Part shown: piece by piece, positions 1 to 10,073 of the stretch
How positions within the stretch are numbered: position 1 is the first letter of the stretch
Layout: every line of letters begins with the position of its first letter
Translations under genes and position numbers: made by a program
Notes under the pieces: model-generated
What the model saw: the letters and a program-made list of their open reading frames with translations, nothing else
Database searches by the model: none
What the model was told of the DNA's origin: nothing
Source: Methanomicrobiales archaeon
GTDB lineage: Archaea; Halobacteriota; Methanomicrobia; Methanomicrobiales; Methanospirillaceae
DNA length: 64,000 nt
Assembly: GCA_012516785.1 (NCBI GenBank)
Contig: JAAYWH010000104.1
Coordinates: 1 to 64,000, forward strand
Direction: 5' to 3'

Positions 1-43
1 CGGGTGAGATCAGGATCATTGAGAAGGCCGCATCAGGACCAGA

Positions 44-1297
44 TCATCCCTCTTGATCTTCAATTCCGTATCTCTGAAGGTCAGGATGCCCCCTGCAGAG
101 CGGTTTGGCCAGGTGTCGCCGGGCAGAAGGCGCGACCTCATACCACCCCGGTTTCAGCTCCCTTGCGAGGTATACCCTTTCCGGATCCTGTTCCCGTGCA
201 CCGCAGATCCTGCACTTGTATCCTTTCCCTTTCCCAGCACTGGTCATTCGCTTCCTGCAGGAGGAACAGAATGGCGCCTTCTGTTCTCTCTTGGGAACAA
301 TGGATATCACCCCGATCTTTTCAAGGTTGATGCTGCCCCCCTTGTAACTCCCTGCAACCACTACCTCGTCCCCTGCAATGAGCATCCGTATGATATCCCG
401 GAATCCCTTCGTGGGTTCATATGCCATGCACCGGACGGAAAAGCCGCCTTCTGAAAGGTAGAACGATACATGCCCGCCACTCCGGGTCATCGGGGCCGTG
501 GAGACCGTTCCCCGGACAAGGTAGGATCTCCCGTGTTCCAATGCACCAGGAGATCCCGCGATCAGGTGAGCATCGGTGCCCTGGTTGGTGGTAAAGATCT
601 GCTCCCTCTCAGGAGCTTCAGCTACCACCATCCTTCGTGCACGGAGCACCCATTCACCCGAAGTACCTCTTATTCCAAAAAGTACCGGATCAGGGGTATG
701 GGGGACACAGACAACAATGTTATTCTCTCTGTCAACAGTATCCCAGGTGTGAGGAGAGGTCTCACCATCAGCAAGAAAGAGGCTCTTGCGGTCGACCATC
801 CGTGGAGATCCCCGGCAATCGGGCCTGCGGTAAACCAGAATCTCAGATGTCCTGTCTTCCAGGACGCTTGCGACTGCCGCTGCTGCGCCAATAAGACCCC
901 GCCCGTTCTTGTATCCCCTGAAGAGTGCTTCCGATTCCTCAAGCAATGCGACTGCTTCGCTGATCTCGCAGAAATCAGTGACCGCTTTTTTGTAGAATTC
1001 AGCAGGAAGCGCCCTATCTGAAACGACAACACCCGGATTTGTCTCGTCGCATGAGAAATCTGCCAGTTCTTCAACAATATCGCAGGCCATGGAAAAAGCC
1101 GTGCAGATATCACCAATGACATCGATGCAGATGGCTGCATTCCCTCTTGTCTTGTGGATCACATTGGGATTCAGTCTGATGAGGTAGGTTTCTCTCACGG
1201 TCATTCCCGAATCGGAGAGCCTGCCGGCAAGCAGAGCCCCGAGGTAGGTGGTACACATCCCGGCTGGCGAATCTGTGTCGTCGATTCCGATTCGCAT
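44..1297 (-). CDS. tiaS: tRNA(Ile2) 2-agmatinylcytidine synthetase
   Basis: Converts the wobble cytidine of the CAU-anticodon isoleucine tRNA to agmatidine, using agmatine and ATP, so that AUA codons are read as isoleucine. The 417-residue protein begins with the family signature MRIGIDDTDSPAG. It has a kinase-like middle part, an OB-fold-like stretch near residues 255-320, and a C-terminal zinc ribbon (CSSC and CRIC, about residues 345-370), which is the known TiaS architecture. The start at 1297 was chosen over an upstream ATG at 1336 because the conserved signature begins there. It is divergent from the regulator at 1348, with about 50 bp shared. Its stop is 43 bases from the window edge. 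Confidence is high. Confidence 0.93.
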   Translation of the reverse strand: MRIGIDDTDSPAGMCTTYLGALLAGRLSDSGMTVRETYLIRLNPNVIHKTRGNAAICIDVIGDICTAFSMACDIVEELADFSCDETNPGVVVSDRALPAEFYKKAVTDFCEISEAVALLEESEALFRGYKNGRGLIGAAAAVASVLEDRTSEILVYRRPDCRGSPRMVDRKSLFLADGETSPHTWDTVDRENNIVVCVPHTPDPVLFGIRGTSGEWVLRARRMVVAEAPEREQIFTTNQGTDAHLIAGSPGALEHGRSYLVRGTVSTAPMTRSGGHVSFYLSEGGFSVRCMAYEPTKGFRDIIRMLIAGDEVVVAGSYKGGSINLEKIGVISIVPKREQKAPFCSSCRKRMTSAGKGKGYKCRICGAREQDPERVYLARELKPGWYEVAPSARRHLAKPLCRGHPDLQRYGIEDQEG

Positions 1298-1347
1298 GTA
1301 TGCACTACTATTAATATCCTGCCCTGCTATATCCATTCGTAACGGAA

Positions 1348-2265
1348 ATGTCCCAGGATCGCCTTCTCCAGATGGTAGTGTCGGTACTGCTCATGGCCGG
1401 GTTCCGGGTAACGGAACGATTCTCCATGCGGCCGCGGAGTTTCGACCTTATTACGGGAAAGAAGGAGATCCTGCTCGTCATCAAGGTGGTCTCCCATATC
1501 GACAGCGTGAGCGAGGAGACGGCTCGGGATCTCGATCACATCGCACGTTCACTCCGGGGATCTCCCCTTATTATCGGAGAGCGGGCCCGTGATGCAGAGC
1601 TCGAGCGGGGAGCTGTCTATGTCCGGTACGGCATCTATGCAGTCAGTGTTGCCACCCTTTACGATGCTTTTGTTGAAGACAATCCTCCCCTGGTGTATGC
1701 CTCTCCTGGAGGCCTCTACGTAAACATCAATGGCGGGATACTTCGTGAGCAGCGGGAGAAAAGGAACCTGTCCCTTGGCGATCTTGGCAACCTGCTTGGT
1801 GTTTCCCGGAGGGCGATCAGCAAGTATGAGGGAGGTATGGGGACCACGCTCGATATCGCACTCCGGATTGAAGAGATCTTTGATGCCGCCCTGGTCAGAT
1901 CAATCGATCTGCTGAAGTACGAGTCCCACTTCAGGGATGAACCTGATCAGGGGATCCAGGAGATGCCGATGAGTTTCCTTGAGCGGTTAGGTATCACGCT
2001 CCATGCAATGCACCGGGCACCCTTCCAGGCGATGATCGAATTTTCCGATCATACGATTCTTACCGGCTACGGCACCACTGATAAGGTGGTCAAGCGGGCA
2101 GCCCTCATCGGGAACATCTCCCAGGTCGCAGGTACCCATGCCATGTGCGTGCTGACGGATTACTACAAGCAGAAAAAGATCGGCAGCACACTGGTGATTG
2201 GGGAGGAGCGGCTCCACTCATTGGCAGACGGTGAAGAGCTGATCGAGCTGATCGATAAGTCATAA
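1348..2265 (+). CDS. Archaeal XRE-type HTH transcriptional regulator
   Basis: A 305-residue protein of the archaeal family (COG1395 type) that joins an N-terminal restriction-endonuclease-like segment, a central Cro/C1 helix-turn-helix and a C-terminal domain. The HTH lies near residues 130-180, seen as LREQREKRNLSLGDLGNLLG followed by SRRAISKYEGG. The N-terminal part (residues 1-110) is hydrophobic and sheet-rich without a recognisable catalytic set. The gene sits between divergent tiaS and the thermosome gene, about 50 bp upstream of the latter. Its target genes are unknown; whether it regulates the neighbouring chaperonin gene is only a guess from position. Confidence 0.85.
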   Translation: MSQDRLLQMVVSVLLMAGFRVTERFSMRPRSFDLITGKKEILLVIKVVSHIDSVSEETARDLDHIARSLRGSPLIIGERARDAELERGAVYVRYGIYAVSVATLYDAFVEDNPPLVYASPGGLYVNINGGILREQREKRNLSLGDLGNLLGVSRRAISKYEGGMGTTLDIALRIEEIFDAALVRSIDLLKYESHFRDEPDQGIQEMPMSFLERLGITLHAMHRAPFQAMIEFSDHTILTGYGTTDKVVKRAALIGNISQVAGTHAMCVLTDYYKQKKIGSTLVIGEERLHSLADGEELIELIDKS

Positions 2266-2266
2266 A

Positions 2267-2275
2267 TTTTATATA
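2267..2275 (+). promoter_or_regulatory. TATA box of the thermosome gene
   Basis: TTTTATATA lies about 45 bp before the thermosome ATG at 2317, immediately after the regulator stop. A GGTGA ribosome-binding site is at 2306-2310. The spacing gives a short 5' leader, as expected for an archaeal promoter. Confidence 0.6.
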
Positions 2276-2316
2276 GAACCACAAACCAATTTTATCGCTA
2301 CAAGTGGTGAATATCT

Positions 2317-3978
<1,662 letters not shown>

Positions 3979-4088
3979 TCCCATCAGACTCACCTATTCC
4001 CCTGAAAAATCCCTATTTTCTCGAACATTAATGTGTGAATTTCCGACACCCGGCACTCCTAACAGTCGCAATTTTACTGGGGACTACT

Positions 4089-4097
4089 TTCTTATAG
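4089..4097 (+). promoter_or_regulatory. TATA-like element before the zinc-ribbon gene
   Basis: TTCTTATAG lies about 25 bp before the ATG at 4119, which suggests a leaderless or nearly leaderless transcript. No Shine-Dalgarno sequence is seen before that ATG, which fits. Tentative. Confidence 0.35.
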
Positions 4098-4118
4098 CCT
4101 CCATGGAAATGATCATGC

Positions 4119-4487
4119 ATGACGGACCGGTTCATTTTCACCAGGTACCGGACGACCTGCTACCATTGCCACAAGGAGGCAGACCAGATTATAAAGGCGG
4201 TCCCTTACCAGTCCCAGGTGATCTGTGAAAACTGTGGTGCCACCCGGATCTTTATCCCGCGGCGGGAGGAGGTTACAAAGGAGGGAAGTTTTACCAGGAT
4301 TGGGTGCTATGATGTCTGGAACATCGTGTCCGATGCATCCTGCCGGAATTGCCGGACCACCGGTCCCCACGACCTGGCCATCGGCTGCAATCACTTCACC
4401 GCCCGTTGCAGGAACTGCGGATTCACCCATTTCTACAAGTTCGACCTGGAGTATGTGGCCAAATGTCCCATTGAAGGGAAAGACTGA
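4119..4487 (+). CDS. Small protein with multiple zinc-ribbon knuckles
   Basis: A 122-residue protein I do not recognise by name. It carries four Cys-x2-Cys knuckles: CYHC near residue 15, CENC near 36, CRNC near 76 and a second CRNC near 95. The pairs probably form two zinc ribbons. The segment between the ribbons, GSFTRIGCYDVWN, is not low-complexity, so it looks like a real folded protein. It follows the thermosome by 140 bp and appears to have its own leaderless promoter. The downstream 286 bp to porD contain nothing I can identify. Nucleic-acid binding or a structural zinc role is possible, but no function is assigned. Confidence 0.75.
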   Translation: MTDRFIFTRYRTTCYHCHKEADQIIKAVPYQSQVICENCGATRIFIPRREEVTKEGSFTRIGCYDVWNIVSDASCRNCRTTGPHDLAIGCNHFTARCRNCGFTHFYKFDLEYVAKCPIEGKD

Positions 4488-4773
4488 TCGTCTTCCTGTC
4501 GTTCAGTTCACATCATGAACACCTGTTGACTATGATAATTCCAGTGAAGATCAAAGTCCCCTCCTGATCACATCTCCCAAGCTTTGAACTGGATCACGTA
4601 ACACCACTCTCTATCGAGGAACGTTCATGATTCGTTCCCGGATAGTTCCAGGTCTCGAGAAATCGGGTGGGTCAGATGGCCAATATCTACTCCAAGACTA
4701 TAGAAAACAGCTCAATCAGCGCGGGCACACAGAATGTCTGATAAAAAAGAGAGATAGAAAGTTACAGCCGCGT

Positions 4774-5019
4774 TTATTTCTCTTCCCGTTCCATTGATAT
4801 TGCTTTCTTGGGGCATTCGTGTGCACAGATACCGCATCCCTTGCAGAAATCGAGATCAACCACAAGGTCCTCGCTGATTGCCGCATCGGGGCAGAACATG
4901 GCACAGATGCCGCATGCATTGCATCGCTCCTTGTCAACAACGGGTTTGAATACCCGCCAGGATCCGGTCTTTCCTGAAGCCCCCTTGACCGGTCTGCTGA
5001 TTGCAGGACGGGTACTCAT
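4774..5019 (-). CDS. porD: Pyruvate:ferredoxin oxidoreductase, delta (ferredoxin-like) subunit
   Basis: Electron-carrier subunit of the four-subunit archaeal pyruvate synthase, which makes pyruvate from acetyl-CoA, CO2 and reduced ferredoxin in methanogens. The 81 residues contain two complete 4Fe-4S ligand sets, CNACGICAMFCP and CKGCGICAHECP. The N-terminal stretch with SWRVFKPVVD is typical of PorD/VorD. It is last in the operon; its ATG overlaps the porC stop by 4 nt. The Por rather than Vor assignment rests on the alpha-subunit. Confidence 0.9.
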   Translation of the reverse strand: MSTRPAISRPVKGASGKTGSWRVFKPVVDKERCNACGICAMFCPDAAISEDLVVDLDFCKGCGICAHECPKKAISMEREEK

Positions 5020-5543
5020 ATCACCAGCTCCTGGAAGGCTGCTTCTGCTGCCCTGACATTGCGTTCATCGGAAAACATCTCCCTTATGGCGCTTTTAGCC
5101 GAATCAACAGATATTATCCCCATCTTTGCAAGTGCCCCGAGAACCGGGGTGTTCAGTATCGGGCTTCCGGCAATGACCAGCTTCTCCCGGAGTGCTATCC
5201 CGGTAAGATCGACCGCAAAGGCCGGGGCGCCGTGTATCTTCTCGGTGGTAGTACCGTTCATCAGCACCTTACCATGCCTTTTCAGCCCATGAAGGACATC
5301 CACGACTTCCATCACGCTCGGATCCAGCACAATGACCAGATCCGGATTCCTTATCTGGCTGTAGACCCGTATCGGCCGGTCATCGATCCTGACATAGGAG
5401 ACGACCGGAGCACCGCGCCGTTCTGCCCCGTAGAATGGGCACGCCGTTGCATATTTCCCATCCCGGAAAGCCGCAAGAGCAAGGAGCCGGGCAGCCGTCA
5501 CACCACCCTGCCCGCCGCGGGAGTGGATACGAATCTCATACAT
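5016..5543 (-). CDS. porC: Pyruvate:ferredoxin oxidoreductase, gamma subunit
   Basis: Gamma subunit (175 residues) that forms the CoA-handling domain of 2-oxoacid:ferredoxin oxidoreductases. The diagnostic N-terminal motif IHSRGGQGGVTAARLLALAA is present, followed by the family's FYGAERRGAPV segment. It overlaps porA upstream by 8 nt and porD downstream by 4 nt, so the four genes are translationally coupled. Family members act on pyruvate, branched-chain or aromatic 2-oxoacids; the gamma sequence alone does not separate these. Confidence 0.93.
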   Translation of the reverse strand: MYEIRIHSRGGQGGVTAARLLALAAFRDGKYATACPFYGAERRGAPVVSYVRIDDRPIRVYSQIRNPDLVIVLDPSVMEVVDVLHGLKRHGKVLMNGTTTEKIHGAPAFAVDLTGIALREKLVIAGSPILNTPVLGALAKMGIISVDSAKSAIREMFSDERNVRAAEAAFQELVI

Positions 5544-6648
5544 TGCCGTTCACCCCGAACCAGAGCTCGGTGCCGGGTCTCCTCTCCCGCACAAACCCTG
5601 CAATGTCATCATAGGTGACCTCCTGGCCCCCGAGACCAGCAATCACGCTATACAGGTCGACCCGTTGCCTGGCCATCAGCGACTGGGCAATAATTCCTCC
5701 GAATCCAAAGGAGTAGTCACGGTCAATGACCACGACTTCCCGCCCCGACAGGTCGAGATCTGGGAAGGGGCGCAGCCACCTGATACGGAGGGATCCTGCG
5801 TTCACCCCTTCATTCCTGAGGAGATCAACCGCCACTTCTGCCTCCTTACCGAGGGTTCCCATCGCAATGACCACAACATCTGCATCCTCATAACGGTACT
5901 CCTCGGCAACCCCATAGCTCCTTCCGAACCGTTCGGCAAAGTCCCTCTCTGTCTCCGCAATGACCTTCCGGGATCTTCTCATTGCCTTCTCGATCTCCCA
6001 CCGGAACCTGAAGTGCTCATCTGGTCCGGTGAGCGTCCCGTAACCGGCAGGATTCAGTACATCGATGGCATGCGGCAGATGGAGGGGCGGAACGAAGTCC
6101 CCCGCATTCAGGGTGTCGAGCGACTGCATGGAATGCGACAGGAGGAATCCGTCCAGGTTGACCATCACGGGAAGGATCACGTCGGCGTGTTCCGCGATCC
6201 TGAACGCCATGAGGGTGGTATCGTATGCTTCCTGGACGGTGCTGACGTAGACCTGGAGCCAGCCGGTATCCCGTTCCTGGAAGGCATCGGTATGCTCAGC
6301 CCAGACGTTCCAGCCCGGCCCGATTGCCCGGTTCACGTTGGCCATCACGATGGGCAGCCGTGCCCCTGCTGCCCAGTTGACCATCTCGTGCATGTAGAGG
6401 AGCCCATGCGAACTTGTTGCAGTGAAGGTCCGGGCACCCGTGATGCTTGCGCCGATGCAGGCTGCCATTGCTGAATGTTCGCTCTCGACCGGGATGTAGC
6501 GACTGTCCAGTTCACCCGAGGTCACATACTCAGCGATCTGTTCGACAATCTCGGTCTGCGGGGTGATCGGGTATGCTGCGATGACATAGGGCTTCACCTC
6601 CTTCACCGCAGCTGCGACCGCCTTGTTCCCGGTGGCAATCGTCAGCAT
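5536..6648 (-). CDS. porA: Pyruvate:ferredoxin oxidoreductase, alpha subunit
   Basis: Alpha subunit (370 residues) of pyruvate synthase. It carries the pyrimidine-binding domain of the thiamine diphosphate fold, with AAYPITPQTEIVEQIAEYV and the active-site region PVESEHSAMAACIGAS. The stretch WAEHTDAFQERDTGWLQ (about residues 117-133) resembles the PorA form of this loop and is why Por is preferred over Vor or Ior. It overlaps porB upstream by 7 nt and porC downstream by 8 nt. The order here (B, A, C, D in the direction of transcription) differs from the porCDAB order described for several methanogens. Confidence 0.92.
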   Translation of the reverse strand: MLTIATGNKAVAAAVKEVKPYVIAAYPITPQTEIVEQIAEYVTSGELDSRYIPVESEHSAMAACIGASITGARTFTATSSHGLLYMHEMVNWAAGARLPIVMANVNRAIGPGWNVWAEHTDAFQERDTGWLQVYVSTVQEAYDTTLMAFRIAEHADVILPVMVNLDGFLLSHSMQSLDTLNAGDFVPPLHLPHAIDVLNPAGYGTLTGPDEHFRFRWEIEKAMRRSRKVIAETERDFAERFGRSYGVAEEYRYEDADVVVIAMGTLGKEAEVAVDLLRNEGVNAGSLRIRWLRPFPDLDLSGREVVVIDRDYSFGFGGIIAQSLMARQRVDLYSVIAGLGGQEVTYDDIAGFVRERRPGTELWFGVNGNV

Positions 6649-7523
6649 ATCCCTTCGGCCTCCTTCTGAAGGTGCTTTGCCCGCTGCTCTGCCTGAGACT
6701 TTAAAGCATCGATAGCCTTCCTGTCGATCCCCTTGAACCTGCCCTGGACTGAAAGGTAGTCCTCGATGGGGATCGGTTTGATCATCGCAGCCTTGGATGG
6801 CCCGTTGATGGTCACTTTCCCAAACTCACTCTCATAGAGGATCCACAGGCCGGATCTCACCGCGAGTTTCCCCATCTCAACAGTCATCTCCGAGGAGAAG
6901 CGCCATCCGGGCGGGCAGGGTGCAAGGACATGGATGAACTTTGAGCCCCTCAGTGTGAGTGCTTTTTGCACTTTTTTAAAGAGGTCCTGGGGGTAGGCAG
7001 CACAGGCTGTTGCGAGGTAGGAAGGATTGTGGGCGGCAACAATGGCATCGAGATCCTTCTTTGCATGAACCTTCCCCCCTGGCGTGGTGGTGGTGCGGGC
7101 ACCTATCGGGGTGGAACCCGAACGCTGCATACCAGTATTGCCATAGGCTTCGTTATCGTAGCAGATATACAGGAAATCGGTCTCCCGCTCGAATGCACCG
7201 GAGAGAGCCTGGATCCCGATGTCAACCGTTCCACCATCGCCGGCATAGACTATCACGTTGGTCTTCTTACCGGCTTTCTGAAACGCCTCGCTCATTCCGG
7301 ATGCACAGGCAGCAGCTGCGGCAAACGCGACATTATACACGGGAACATTCACTGCAGTATTGGGATAGATACCCTGGATAACACTGGTGCAGCAGGCAGG
7401 GACCACCAGCACGGTATCAGCTCCTGCTGCCTTGAGTACATACCGGAGAATAAGGGTAGAAGGGCACCCTGCACAAGCCGATGTGCACTTCAGTATAAAC
7501 TCTTCTTTGGGGATCTCGGTCAT
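6642..7523 (-). CDS. porB: Pyruvate:ferredoxin oxidoreductase, beta subunit
   Basis: Beta subunit (293 residues) that binds the diphosphate of thiamine diphosphate and the proximal 4Fe-4S cluster. The TPP motif begins at YAGDGGTVDIG and ends near YDNEAYGNTG (about residues 93-130). N-terminal cysteines in CTSACAGCP and later cysteines supply cluster ligands. It is first in the operon. No strong TATA box was found in the 75 bp between it and the cysteine-cluster gene upstream, so the promoter position is open. It overlaps porA by 7 nt. Confidence 0.93.
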   Translation of the reverse strand: MTEIPKEEFILKCTSACAGCPSTLILRYVLKAAGADTVLVVPACCTSVIQGIYPNTAVNVPVYNVAFAAAAACASGMSEAFQKAGKKTNVIVYAGDGGTVDIGIQALSGAFERETDFLYICYDNEAYGNTGMQRSGSTPIGARTTTTPGGKVHAKKDLDAIVAAHNPSYLATACAAYPQDLFKKVQKALTLRGSKFIHVLAPCPPGWRFSSEMTVEMGKLAVRSGLWILYESEFGKVTINGPSKAAMIKPIPIEDYLSVQGRFKGIDRKAIDALKSQAEQRAKHLQKEAEGIC

Positions 7524-7598
7524 GGAAAATCGTGAAAAAGGTTAGCTTTCCATCAGTAATAAGCGTAGTATTCTGGTAATTCTTGGGGATGAATGCCT

Positions 7599-8057
7599 TT
7601 AATCAAGAGATTCGGCCCGGTATCCATGGTTCCGGAGTATCCCTTTGAGGGAGGTATCATCCGCGCCTGAAGGGATCTTCTGCCATACGTCTTCAAGGCC
7701 GGCGTCGCCTGATACCAGGGTCCTCCTTCCCTTGACATACCCCGCCTCCCGGCCGCTCTGGTCATAGATTATCATCGTCCTGCACCGGAATTCCCTGCAG
7801 ATGCGGGGACGTGTCTGGTAAATTGTGCAGGTGAAGAGGCCAGCAGCGTCTTTCCTGAGGAACGGGCACCAGGCTGGATCCTGGTCACCTGATGCGAAGA
7901 GTTCCCGAAGTTCCGGCTGGACGGATACCGGTAGCAGTTCACCACTAACGGCAACGCGGCAGTAATACTGCACGGTGGAGAGGCTCCCCTCGATCCGGAT
8001 ATGTCTCCCAAGGCTTATGCAACATTTTCCGCATCTCGTACAGGCAAACGGTGCCAT
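7599..8057 (-). CDS. YkgJ-type cysteine cluster protein
   Basis: A 152-residue protein with the cysteine pattern of the YkgJ/CxxCxxCC family, thought to bind zinc or an iron-sulfur cluster. Ligand candidates are CTRCGKCC at residues 6-13, CPFL near 64, CTIYQTRPRICREFRC near 78-93. The spacing matches the family: an N-terminal CxxCxxCC followed by a mid-protein C...C...RPxxCRxF block. It lies 75 bp upstream of porB in the same orientation and may be co-transcribed. The family's biochemical role is not established. Confidence 0.8.
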   Translation of the reverse strand: MAPFACTRCGKCCISLGRHIRIEGSLSTVQYYCRVAVSGELLPVSVQPELRELFASGDQDPAWCPFLRKDAAGLFTCTIYQTRPRICREFRCRTMIIYDQSGREAGYVKGRRTLVSGDAGLEDVWQKIPSGADDTSLKGILRNHGYRAESLD

Positions 8058-8571
8058 CCCTGTAAGATAAACCCCATTGGGTGATGAAGATGGAGGGTCA
8101 TCCAGAGTTCGTCGGCCGGGTGGTCTCTGTGAAGAATCCAGGGATGAAGGTCATCGTCTCTGCGCGTTTGCATGCAGGGAAGAGGCACCGCTTCGTGCAT
8201 GAATAAGCCGTGAGCTGGCAGATTTCCTTGTACGCTGTATTCTGTTCTTTGAGCCTTGAGAGGATAGCATCGCGAGAAGTGCATTGACAATTGCAGGGGG
8301 TGTGCATGAACGGATCACAGGGATGTGAAAGTGTACACATCCTTCGGAAGGATTGTTCCAATGCCTCTGTTCCCTCTGAATGATCCCTGCAACATCACTG
8401 GCGATGATGGATGGGGTAATTATGAGAGGAGAGATGCAGAGGGTGCATGCAGGACTGATCCCTTACTGTCTTTCCCCTCTTAGGCCACCATGCGGAGTTA
8501 CATCGATGTCGTGAATGAAGGATCTCTCTCATCCCAATTTTCACTTTCACCGGCTCCGTTACGAACAGGCT
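8058..8571. other. Intergenic stretch without a recognised gene
   Basis: About 510 bp between the convergent-side end of truA and the start of the cysteine-cluster gene. Open frames on the minus strand here (up to 87 codons at 8098-8361) have atypical composition (many His, Cys, Thr) and no ribosome-binding site. Short motifs of the type TGCATGAA/TGCATGCAGG recur four times (about 8169, 8196, 8301, 8443). I see no RNA gene. Confidence 0.4.
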
Positions 8572-9399
8572 TCATCGGTTGCCTTCGTTCAGGTCGCGGA
8601 CCACCCGTTCGAGTGCAGTATGATGCTCCCGGAGCCGTGCGAGAAATCCCTGCCGTTTCCCCTCGACAGGGATGGGATTGAAGGTGATTCCGCAGTTCAC
8701 CTCCCAGAGGATGAGGCCGTCGGGCGGTAAAGGCGAAAGCGGCGAGTTCCGTTCACCATCAAGCCGCTGCACAATCCTCTCCTCACCCTCCAACCCTTGC
8801 CCGATACGCAGGAGCGATGCGGCCATGAGTCGCACCATGTTCCAGAGAAAGCTGTCACCCGTCACTTCAAATACACAGGTACGATCTTCGCACCAGACCC
8901 TTGCGGAGGTGATCGTCCGCTCGGGATTTCGCTCACTGGTCCTTGAAAAAACTGAGAAGTCGTGTGTACCTACAAAACGATGGGCAGCGGAGTCCATCGC
9001 TTTCTCATCAAGGTGGGTCGTCCCGAAATAGTACCGGTAGGTTCGTACCTTTGCGTCATATCTCGGATGGAATCCTGCATCGACCTTTGCATATCCGCTG
9101 ATCCAGCAGTCCAGGGGAAGCTGCCAGTTCAGAGCAGAGAGTGCCCGCGAGGGATATATAGTGGAAAATGAAAAGACCTGCCCCCTTGCATGGACCCCTC
9201 GGTCCGTCCTCCCCGCGGCAAGGAAACCTGCCTTCCGGTAGTCAGAAAAGAGGCCGAGCCGGGTACATGCGGCCACGAACTCCCCCTCCACGGTCCGCTC
9301 TGCTGCCTGCATCTGGGATCCGAAAAACCGGTCACCGAGATAGGCAACCCTGCACGCAAGCCTTACCGGTGGGAGATCCGGCGCCTGAACTTCTTCCAT
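8572..9399 (-). CDS. truA: tRNA pseudouridine synthase A
   Basis: Isomerises uridines 38-40 in the anticodon stem-loop of tRNAs to pseudouridine. The 275-residue protein has the TruA catalytic motif AGRTDRGVHARGQ (about residues 62-74) with the nucleophilic Asp, plus the substrate-binding VGTHDFSVFSR segment and the C-terminal FLWNMVRLMA motif. Its 5' end overlaps the PHP gene by 37 nt, so the two are co-transcribed. The only upstream ATG is at 9399; a slightly shorter protein from a non-ATG codon is possible, since conserved sequence begins near residue 13. Confidence 0.95.
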   Translation of the reverse strand: MEEVQAPDLPPVRLACRVAYLGDRFFGSQMQAAERTVEGEFVAACTRLGLFSDYRKAGFLAAGRTDRGVHARGQVFSFSTIYPSRALSALNWQLPLDCWISGYAKVDAGFHPRYDAKVRTYRYYFGTTHLDEKAMDSAAHRFVGTHDFSVFSRTSERNPERTITSARVWCEDRTCVFEVTGDSFLWNMVRLMAASLLRIGQGLEGEERIVQRLDGERNSPLSPLPPDGLILWEVNCGITFNPIPVEGKRQGFLARLREHHTALERVVRDLNEGNR

Positions 9400-10031
9400 G
9401 TATTCCTGATAGTCTGGCGGGTGTAACTCGGGAGGGGGGTCATCTTACCGGCGGCACTGGTCTTGCCTTCCCGTATCGCGGCAAGGATGGATCCACAGTC
9501 CTTCTTTGCGTCGATGGTGGTCCTGCCGAATCCGACGTACCGTGCATGATGGGCATCGGATCCTCCCACGCAGGGCTTGCAGATACGCCGCGCCATCCGT
9601 GCTGCCTTGAGGTTTGCCGAGCCGACGATGTACCGGCTGTTGAAAACCTCGATGGCATCGACCGTGTATAAGGCTGAGCGGAGTTTCCTTCCGACACCAT
9701 GTCGCCAGACATGGTACGGATGGGGGAGAATGAGGACTGCGCCTCTCTCTTTTGCCAGGTGAATAGTCTCGATCACATCCAGCCCGGCGGGTATCTTCTC
9801 GCTAACGCCAAGCGCAATCAGATGCCCCTGCCGCGTCGAGATCTCAATTCCCGGGATGATCACAAGGCTCGTCGGGATACTGAGTGCGGCTATGGCTCCC
9901 TCCACTGTATCGTGGTCTGTTATCGCGATCGCATCGAGACCGACAGCCTCAGCCCTCCGTATGATCTCCAGGGGGGTACTCTCCCCGTCCCGTGAAAAAA
10001 TGGTATGGACATGAAGGTCGCAGGAAAGCAT
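9363..10031 (-). CDS. PHP-domain metal-dependent phosphoesterase
   Basis: A 222-residue PHP-superfamily hydrolase. All metal-site motifs are visible: DLHVHTIFSRDG (residues 5-16), ITDHDTVEG (about 37-45), GIEIST (about 61), HPYH (about 99) and GGSDAHH (about 157). Standalone archaeal PHP proteins of this length are likely phosphatases or nucleases acting on small phosphorylated substrates, but the substrate is not known. The C-terminal 30 residues are strongly basic. It precedes truA with a 37 nt overlap, and is divergent from the DHPS-like gene at 10074 with a 42 bp gap that must hold both promoters. Confidence 0.88.
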   Translation of the reverse strand: MLSCDLHVHTIFSRDGESTPLEIIRRAEAVGLDAIAITDHDTVEGAIAALSIPTSLVIIPGIEISTRQGHLIALGVSEKIPAGLDVIETIHLAKERGAVLILPHPYHVWRHGVGRKLRSALYTVDAIEVFNSRYIVGSANLKAARMARRICKPCVGGSDAHHARYVGFGRTTIDAKKDCGSILAAIREGKTSAAGKMTPLPSYTRQTIRNTWKKFRRRISHR

Positions 10032-10073
10032 GCTATCATATGACTTTTTATCTCACTGGTATTAAGGAAACTT

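Noticed and set aside
670-1140. Long frames antisense to tiaS and other genes
   Set aside because: They are shadows in other frames of strongly supported genes, with no start signals or domains of their own.
8098-8361. 87-codon frame on the minus strand in the truA upstream gap
   Set aside because: Odd composition (many Cys, His, Thr), no ribosome-binding site and no domain pattern.
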